A stretch of DNA of 64,000 bases, taken from positions 186,001 to 250,000 of the IMG/VR virus record IMGVR_UViG_3300008261_000001. One strand, written 5' to 3'. Position numbers and translations under genes: made by a program. Positions 57,196 through 64,000 of the stretch are shown here, piece by piece. The notes under the pieces were generated by a model, which was given only the letters and a program-made list of their open reading frames with translations, had not been told where the DNA came from and made no database searches. This stretch comes from a virus. Numbering within the stretch: the first letter of the stretch is position 1; the number at the start of each line of letters is the position of its first letter.

Positions 57196-60100
57196 GCGTT
57201 TATCCGTATGACCCAAGATTCCAAAAAGACCCACTTGGGGCGACTACCAAGTCGAGTTCTAGGCGACTATTAGAGGATATCCTATCCGAAAGGATAGTGT
57301 CCTCTCTAGCTCGTAGCACTGCTTCTAACTATATCACGGAGTCCTACGGATCTAACCACCGCATATTTTATGAGGGTGTAGCGAGCTTGCTCTCAGAGAT
57401 CCTCGTGGACTCGGTGGACAACATAGACGACTCTGAACTGAGCCAACTTAGAGCAGAGTTCTTGTCCACCCGTTTGCTTTACTCGATTTTTCCACCTACG
57501 AACAACTCTGTACCTGAGACGGATACTATCGAGGAACTGCATAAGATACTTATTTTAGCCTTAGAATCTCTTTTTAGAGGTAGCACCCTAGAGTCCATAA
57601 AGCAAGCATTGGATAGTGTGTACTCAGAGAAGGTAGGTTTAGAGCTTGAGGGGTACATAGTCCGCCTCACATCGAGTATATTAAGCATCACAACGATTGA
57701 GGACAACCACCAACACTTCGTATTCACCCAATCTAAAGGTCTTGGCTCGACCACTTATCCAATAGGGCTGAAATGGGGTGATGATTTACACTCGCACCTG
57801 ATCGTAGATGGTGTGGTGCAACCTTACACAGACGCAGAGGGTAACACACATACACACGAGGTCTCTTTAGGACTTATTCCGAATGTAGTACGCCTACAAG
57901 AAAACCTAAGGAAAGTCCTCTCGGTCATTAAACCTGCCCATATCAAGACAGGTACTATTTCATCGGTGTTGGAGGAAAATGGAAACCTCGGTGTCTCCGA
58001 GGACGAGATGATCCTAAGCCTCGGTGGTCTTTATCAAGACGACATGAGACGAGTGAGGCTCGGCACTTGGGAAGATGTCTTATTTGGATACGCCTCGAAT
58101 AAGACCTTGAGGGTCTATCGCACGAATATCACAAAACCCAACTCCCTCTTGGTCAAACCCAACGAAAACTCATCTACTGGTCAACGCACACGAGTCTTAT
58201 CCATTTCCTCAAGCGTCCCTGCTAACGGAGAGTACACCTCTTGGAGCTTTCCATTAGACTCCGCCTCTGAAGCACTTTTTAGATCTACAGGTGTAGACAC
58301 CCTCTCTGTAGATAATGGCTTCATCACAGGTAAAGACTCGTCAGACCCTAGCTCAGAACAAATACCAGCTTATTTCACCGATGGTAGCCTCGTTCTCTTA
58401 AATGGCGTGGCTTACTACATAGAACTGTTTCTGACCGAACCACCCAAGTACAAAGTCTCAGCACAAGTCATAACCACCGACACACGCTTAAACGCAACAA
58501 ACAGCGTTGTAGAAATCACCAATCTATCTAGTCCGTGGAAGGTTCGCCAAGACATACGCTATGAGACATACACCTTCACTTACTATCCTCCAGCAGGCTC
58601 GGCTAACCTTTGGTTCAGCCTACCTCCTCTGAATGTACGGTTTTTCTACAAGGGCATTGCCCTCAACCCCACCAACTCTTTCTCGATATCCATTAATGGT
58701 GTGGCTGTCCCATCGAGCGTACTGAAGTTTTATAGCCACTACGACAACAACTTCTATCTGCTTAATGCGGGCGACTACTCGGCTGTACTCAATCCCCTTG
58801 ATCGTGTGACGATCACCTACCCCTATGACGAAGATGAAGTTTATCGGTTTACATCACTCAATGACCCCCGCTTAGTCTTAAACGCCACACGCAAAGTAGG
58901 ACAAGTCACCACCACCAACGGACGCAAGAGTTCTTACTTAGCTCCATCCGCTCCCCCTTACTACATTCGTCGCAAAAACTATGTACTGAACAAAGTAGTG
59001 CCTATATCCCCTTACACTACAGAGTATCGTGATGCAACCTATGGGATAGGGTCTACCTCCACCACAAATACGATCACACAAAAGATTAACAGCTCCTTTG
59101 TGTTAAACAGAGTTTCCCCTTCGTCTAAGGTGGCAAGTGTTTCCGCTCCCGCCACGAAAGTCATTACTACAAAAGATGGGGTTATCTCGTTTGTACAGCT
59201 TGGGTTCAAACCAGATTACATATTATCCATTTTTGATGGTGGTGGTACTGAGTACATAGGAGCATTGAGCAAAGGATATCTCAGAGTAGCTGGGATAACC
59301 ACCCCCACAACATTAACAATATCAGCCTTGAGTACTAGCCCCTTAACGGATAGTGGGACTTGGTATGAGGGCAGTAAATACTTAGAGGGACAAGCTCCCC
59401 TTAAAAAAACAGAACACTCGGTGAGCGGTCTGACTGAGAGTTCTGCCGATGAGATTATGGCTAACCCCTTAGGGTTGGCAGAACCTCAAGTGGGCGGAGG
59501 ATTTAAAGACGCGGTAAGGAGCGTTATAGCCCGCTCTAGTTCGACTTCTATTGGCACTAGGGGTGAACCAGCCTTCTATGAAGACCGACCCACCTCTTTT
59601 GCTGTTGGTGGATACCTCTCTGAAGTTCATACTGAGACTCAGTACTTGGACGAGGTCTTGTATGGGGATTATTCCCTCTACCTTTTAGGACCCATCAGCA
59701 CCACAGAGCTAACTACCCTTACAACTATCCCTACATATCTGTTTTTCCATTATAGCTTCCTCAGTACCTTCGGTGGAAATGGATACTACTTTTCCATTTA
59801 CCGTATAAGCTCAGACGGCATTAAGTACTATCAGACCCTTTATCCATTAGCCGATAGCGGAGCGTTTGAGTGTTTTGAAGAGCATCCAGCACCACCCAAT
59901 GGGGCTCCGCTCGCTTATCGTTGGAAAGACGATGGGTCTGGAAGCGGTTTCTCTCTTAACTATCCCAATGGGAGCTTCCCTACTTATGAAGCCGACCCTA
60001 ATGGGTACTTTAATCATATTCCCAATCAGACCTATTATGTAGAAGTGTACATGGAGCAGAATGGGGGCATAGACGAGCTTTACTTCTTCTCTAGTGGCAC

Positions 60101-63100
60101 TAACGCCCCATACACGCTCGGTTCTTCATGGACGACTTCATCCGAAACATACGCCCTAGACGACCCAATGGATATGGGCTTCGGTAAAACCTACACCTTT
60201 CAAGTGACCTTCGCCACCAACCCAGGTGAGGTCACTTCTTGGTTGCAGATAGCAGACCCTGCTCCATCGGCTACAAAGAGTTCTGAGGAGGTCGGAGCTA
60301 CCATAGAGATCATAGCGGATGTACTCTCACCTAGTGAGCCTCTCTACGGAGAGAGAGTATCTTTCATCCCTAATGGTGGCTTGTTTACTCCATTGGGGTT
60401 GCCATATTCTTTAGACCCAGTACCAGCCATATTGGATAGCGTTTCGATAGCTGAAACGAGGAACATTCAAGAGTTCTTACCCACCACAGCAGACACTCTC
60501 TCTTTGAGTTACCTTTTATCGCCTTGTTCGATCACTGAGACGACCCAAGCTATAAACGACTCATTCACCTACACTTATAGGGTGGCTTTAGCCGATAGCT
60601 TATCTGTAAATGATGGGTCTACACAAGCCACCCAACTTATCCTAGAAGACAGCTTATTGTTGTTAGACGAGATAGACCACAAACTCGGTCTTAACTTTTC
60701 TGACACATCTGTGGTCGTAGATACTATCCAAGCGAGCTTAGATATCAGTTTGACGCTTGAGGACTCTGTGTTTGTCGCGACAAACACTGTCTCTACTACA
60801 TATGGGTTCTCTCCCTCTATCTCTGTAGAGAGCGTTCCCTTGCCCTCTGATACGCTCACCACGAACCTAACACTCAGCAGAGGGGTACAAGACTCTCTAT
60901 CTGAGATATTGGATAGTGTGGTTTTGAACCTATCAGGATATGACTTCTCGGATGTAGTACAGCCCGCAGATGACCAAGTGGCTGTACTTTATGCTTACGC
61001 CCCCACCGCTGTTCAAGACACGCTCGGTGGTATCTTAGATGATGTGCTGTTCAAGTACAGCGTACTTGAGGGAGACTCTGTTAGCCCCATATTGGATAGT
61101 GTATTAACGCAAGTTTCGGAGTATTTACTGCTCGACAGCGTGACCATTAGTGATGATGTAACCCTCAACTACGCCTACACAAGCCAAGCTCTTCTTGATG
61201 CGGTTTTAGCCCTACAAGACGAAGTGACACATAGGGTGAGTTCCTTCAACCTAACGGATAGCTTGACGAATATCCTAGATGAAGTGGGCGTACTAGAAAC
61301 ACGCTCTATCAGCCTATTGGATAGCTTGAGCTTAACCGACAGCGTGAGTACCTCTTATGTGTATGGGAACATCAACATAACTGAGAGCGTTGCCTCTATT
61401 TTAGACTCTGTCTCGACCTCTTACTTGTTCTCGGCTTTGACGCTCTCGGATAGCGTGTCGGCTCAAGTGGACGCTGTACAAGCGTACATAAAGAGCCTTC
61501 ACATAAGCGACCAAGTGGGCGTGACGGATGAAGGCTCTGCCCGCATCTCGTCTTTTGGGGTGACTGACGACTTATCCATTACTGATGTGGTGGGCATCAC
61601 AGTACCTGTCATTTCTGTTTCTGACAGCACTAGCCTATCCGATGTTGGGCAAGCACATATATCCTCAATAAAGACATTGGATACTTTGTCTTGGGGGGAC
61701 ACAATAGAAACGAGTTTGAGTTTAACTTCTTTATTGGTTGAGGACTTGGTTGTATTGAACGACACGGTTCTAACAACTTACGCACTTAATGGTTTGGATT
61801 TGGTGGATACCGTAGGTTTTAGCGACTCTGATGTAGAGATCACACCCATTGTTTATGTTTCGGATAGTGTTTCTGCCCCCACAGACGAAACAGATACAGT
61901 TCAGTTATTCGAACCTTTGGAAAAATCTGATAGCGTAGTGTTCTCAGACGGTGTTTTAACAAGCTATGTCTTATTACCCAGCTCAGTATCTGAGAGCGTA
62001 CCTGATGTAGAAGACTCTACGGATTTGTCTTTGAGCTTAACCTCGACTTTGAATGAGGGGGCAGTGAGCGTTTTAGACACGGGACTTGCTCGCATCTCCT
62101 CTAAGTTCTTGTCCGATACCCTAGATATGACGGACGATGTTTCGACCACTTATGAGGAGTCCTTGAGACTTGTAGATGGGAGCATAGCGTTTGCGGGTAC
62201 AGACACGAGTTATCTTGTGGGTGCGGACATATCTGCGTTCGATACGGGTACTAATGCCTTCCGCATAGAGTGGTGGATGTATTTGGACAGCACAGGAGCT
62301 GGAAATAACCCTGTTGTGTTCTCAAGAAATCTTAGGGGGACATCGGATAGATTTAGGGTGAAGCTCCTCAATAAGACAGGTCTTCAACTGTCCCTTTCTA
62401 CAGGTTCTGCCCTTGTAACCAACAGCTTTGGTTCCGTTGCGAATGACGAGTGGGTACACATCGCTATCGTTGGTCGTAGCTCGGTTGTAAGGGCTTATGT
62501 GAACGGAGTACAGCTTGGTTCGAGCTGGTCAACGACCTACAACATCACCAACGCAAGCACTGCCGCTTTCTACATAGGAAACGAGACAACCCCCATAGCA
62601 GATACTGCTTTCAAGGGCTACATCACCAACCTAAGGTATCTTTACCAAATCTCAGGTGCATCCGACCTCACCACACGAACAGGAACATTCAGCATCCCCA
62701 CAGCACCTTTACCATCTGTTTCTCTTAATGTGTTTAGGCTTGTAGCTACAGATTCGTCAACCGCGTTTACAGGAACAGGAACTACACTAACTAATACCTC
62801 TTCTGTGTCTTGGTCTAGCTCCGTACCTACAATCACTGACCCCATGAGTTCTCTGTCGTTAAATGGGGTTATATCTTTTCCCTATGCTAATGGATACTTG
62901 AGCAGACTGAGCGACAGCGACTTTAACTTGGGCTCTGGGGACTTTACCATAGAGTGGCATCAGTATTTAACGACCACAGAACTAGCCACCAGCTACTCTC
63001 ATAGGGCTTATATCTTCGACCTAGACTACACCGCTGCTATAAAACAGATTTCTGTGTATTACGACTCCGCATTGGAAAAGATTGTTTTGTTCTATCGTGT

Positions 63101-64000
63101 GAACGGATCTACCTCTTACACGATTGGCTATCAAGTTAACAACATAAGGGACAGATGGTCTCACTTTGCCCTAAGCAGACACAATGGTACTTTGTACCTT
63201 TACCAAAATGGATACTCTTTATCCGCCACCAAGATAGACGATGCCTTCTCTCTCGCAGACTTCTCTACTGGCAGTAGCGGTAGCTTCTACATAGGCACAG
63301 ACAAAGCTCTAACATCAAACTACTTCTTTAATGGATACCTATCCAACTTTAGGTTGAGCGTGGGTATAGCGAGGCATACAACAGCGGACGCTCCATTTAC
63401 ACCCCCCACGAGTGTTTTCACCACGGATGTCTACACTAAGCTCTTGCTTACTGCGGATAGCCTAAGCGATCTTGGTACAGATACAAGTGGTTCATCTAAT
63501 ACTATGACTTTATCCAATGTAGAGTGGGAGAGTTTCTCAAAATCCTACGCGGATAAGTCTCTGAGTGTGGCGGTGCAGACGGGATCTTCTGTTTACGGTG
63601 CTTCTCAGTTCTTTGTCTATAGCTCTAACGATTACTACGCTAGACAAGCGAGGGGAAATAACTCGTACCCAACTCTTGTATCGAGCTTGCCTAGATATAA
63701 AGAGCTACCCACGAACGCTTTGGCTTACGAGGGCAACTATAAAGGGGCATATGAGCCTGCTTTGAGTGCTGGGTACTCCAATACCACACCCACCCAACCC
63801 GACTTGGTATTTAAGGCATTAGCGACTAGCACTAGAAACAATGTGGTCGAGGAATACAACTCTCCCTCTCAACCCACAGAGTACAAAATCTTCTCTCGGT
63901 TGAATAACGATGCGAGTCCTACTCCAGAGTTCAACATCGCCTTCCGATACAAAAATAACACATGGGGTAGCTATTACAATCTGTTCCCCTCCACAGGTGC
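57192..64000 (+). CDS. Giant tail protein with repeats and LamG-like lectin domains (partial)
   Basis: Open from ATG 57192 to the window end (over 2260 codons, no stop). The first 250 residues resemble baseplate/tail protein I (LLEDILSERIVSSLARSTAS). A Tyr-rich beta region runs to about residue 1070. Residues about 1078-1655 are repeats around ILDSVxxxDxV and LSDSVS, about 20-30 residues each. Two LamG/concanavalin-like domains follow (FRIEWWMYLD...WVHIAIVGRS...FYIGNE and FTIEWHQYL...WSHFALSRH...FYIGTD). It probably joins the baseplate to surface-binding parts. Confidence 0.78.
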   Translation, partial: MSVYPYDPRFQKDPLGATTKSSSRRLLEDILSERIVSSLARSTASNYITESYGSNHRIFYEGVASLLSEILVDSVDNIDDSELSQLRAEFLSTRLLYSIFPPTNNSVPETDTIEELHKILILALESLFRGSTLESIKQALDSVYSEKVGLELEGYIVRLTSSILSITTIEDNHQHFVFTQSKGLGSTTYPIGLKWGDDLHSHLIVDGVVQPYTDAEGNTHTHEVSLGLIPNVVRLQENLRKVLSVIKPAHIKTGTISSVLEENGNLGVSEDEMILSLGGLYQDDMRRVRLGTWEDVLFGYASNKTLRVYRTNITKPNSLLVKPNENSSTGQRTRVLSISSSVPANGEYTSWSFPLDSASEALFRSTGVDTLSVDNGFITGKDSSDPSSEQIPAYFTDGSLVLLNGVAYYIELFLTEPPKYKVSAQVITTDTRLNATNSVVEITNLSSPWKVRQDIRYETYTFTYYPPAGSANLWFSLPPLNVRFFYKGIALNPTNSFSISINGVAVPSSVLKFYSHYDNNFYLLNAGDYSAVLNPLDRVTITYPYDEDEVYRFTSLNDPRLVLNATRKVGQVTTTNGRKSSYLAPSAPPYYIRRKNYVLNKVVPISPYTTEYRDATYGIGSTSTTNTITQKINSSFVLNRVSPSSKVASVSAPATKVITTKDGVISFVQLGFKPDYILSIFDGGGTEYIGALSKGYLRVAGITTPTTLTISALSTSPLTDSGTWYEGSKYLEGQAPLKKTEHSVSGLTESSADEIMANPLGLAEPQVGGGFKDAVRSVIARSSSTSIGTRGEPAFYEDRPTSFAVGGYLSEVHTETQYLDEVLYGDYSLYLLGPISTTELTTLTTIPTYLFFHYSFLSTFGGNGYYFSIYRISSDGIKYYQTLYPLADSGAFECFEEHPAPPNGAPLAYRWKDDGSGSGFSLNYPNGSFPTYEADPNGYFNHIPNQTYYVEVYMEQNGGIDELYFFSSGTNAPYTLGSSWTTSSETYALDDPMDMGFGKTYTFQVTFATNPGEVTSWLQIADPAPSATKSSEEVGATIEIIADVLSPSEPLYGERVSFIPNGGLFTPLGLPYSLDPVPAILDSVSIAETRNIQEFLPTTADTLSLSYLLSPCSITETTQAINDSFTYTYRVALADSLSVNDGSTQATQLILEDSLLLLDEIDHKLGLNFSDTSVVVDTIQASLDISLTLEDSVFVATNTVSTTYGFSPSISVESVPLPSDTLTTNLTLSRGVQDSLSEILDSVVLNLSGYDFSDVVQPADDQVAVLYAYAPTAVQDTLGGILDDVLFKYSVLEGDSVSPILDSVLTQVSEYLLLDSVTISDDVTLNYAYTSQALLDAVLALQDEVTHRVSSFNLTDSLTNILDEVGVLETRSISLLDSLSLTDSVSTSYVYGNINITESVASILDSVSTSYLFSALTLSDSVSAQVDAVQAYIKSLHISDQVGVTDEGSARISSFGVTDDLSITDVVGITVPVISVSDSTSLSDVGQAHISSIKTLDTLSWGDTIETSLSLTSLLVEDLVVLNDTVLTTYALNGLDLVDTVGFSDSDVEITPIVYVSDSVSAPTDETDTVQLFEPLEKSDSVVFSDGVLTSYVLLPSSVSESVPDVEDSTDLSLSLTSTLNEGAVSVLDTGLARISSKFLSDTLDMTDDVSTTYEESLRLVDGSIAFAGTDTSYLVGADISAFDTGTNAFRIEWWMYLDSTGAGNNPVVFSRNLRGTSDRFRVKLLNKTGLQLSLSTGSALVTNSFGSVANDEWVHIAIVGRSSVVRAYVNGVQLGSSWSTTYNITNASTAAFYIGNETTPIADTAFKGYITNLRYLYQISGASDLTTRTGTFSIPTAPLPSVSLNVFRLVATDSSTAFTGTGTTLTNTSSVSWSSSVPTITDPMSSLSLNGVISFPYANGYLSRLSDSDFNLGSGDFTIEWHQYLTTTELATSYSHRAYIFDLDYTAAIKQISVYYDSALEKIVLFYRVNGSTSYTIGYQVNNIRDRWSHFALSRHNGTLYLYQNGYSLSATKIDDAFSLADFSTGSSGSFYIGTDKALTSNYFFNGYLSNFRLSVGIARHTTADAPFTPPTSVFTTDVYTKLLLTADSLSDLGTDTSGSSNTMTLSNVEWESFSKSYADKSLSVAVQTGSSVYGASQFFVYSSNDYYARQARGNNSYPTLVSSLPRYKELPTNALAYEGNYKGAYEPALSAGYSNTTPTQPDLVFKALATSTRNNVVEEYNSPSQPTEYKIFSRLNNDASPTPEFNIAFRYKNNTWGSYYNLFPSTG

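Overview
The window is 64 kb of a large contractile-tailed (myovirus-type) bacteriophage genome or prophage. The phage assignment rests on a family A DNA polymerase, an M15-type lysis peptidase, baseplate genes (gp25-like and J-like), a giant tail protein with lectin-like domains, homing endonucleases, a split intein, nine tRNA genes, and many small unknown genes packed with 1-4 base overlaps. The host is probably Gram-negative, because one gene has a clear Sec signal peptide and another ends like an outer-membrane strand. The host genus cannot be read from the sequence. All functional names come from reading motifs by eye; no database search was run.

Layout. 0-10.5 kb: tRNA-Val and tRNA-Asn, a SLOG-like gene, a deaminase, an Hc1-like histone, the DNA polymerase, and two large acidic or membrane proteins, mostly on the minus strand. 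10.5-11.3 kb: a plus-strand cluster of five tRNAs, with two strongly structured spacers. 11.3-25 kb: mixed, with a secreted protein, a beta-repeat fibre-like protein, two adjacent genes sharing a C-terminal domain, an Ntn-hydrolase fusion, a fibre operon (20.0-23.8 kb), a SpoU-type RNA methyltransferase and a membrane protein. 25-34 kb: the first members of a paralogous family that shares an N-terminal helical leader, plus a phosphoesterase, DNA ligase and orphan DNA methyltransferase. 33.8-37.7 kb: a virion-protein gene broken by a split intein with a homing endonuclease gene between its halves and a second one just downstream. 38-46.7 kb: glutamine synthetase, a class III nucleotidyl cyclase coupled to a two-TM protein, GIY-YIG nuclease, C39-like peptidase, and an M15 endolysin operon. 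46.8-47.3 kb: tRNA-Lys and tRNA-Thr around a structured spacer. 47.4-51 kb: Nudix, SNase, nuclease-like, SpeD-like and possible sigma-like genes. 51.2 kb to the end: a plus-strand baseplate and tail operon that runs off the window.

Regulation. Two promoter classes are visible. Each tRNA unit has a TGGTATA (extended -10) box 5-17 bases upstream. Many protein genes have a TTTATA-like box followed at once by a hairpin whose 3' arm contains or touches the Shine-Dalgarno sequence. Several convergent gene pairs are separated by 0-7 bases or overlap, with no terminator between them.

Most notable items: the atypical split-intein locus (33-residue N-intein, 135-residue C-intein, Vsr-like endonuclease gene in between); the cyclase/two-TM operon; the shared-leader protein family, one member possibly carrying an ADP-ribosyltransferase-like domain; structured RNAs between the tRNAs; metabolic genes (type II glutamine synthetase and a SpeD-like pyruvoyl decarboxylase); and a strong excess of the hexamer TGGATA/TATCCA.
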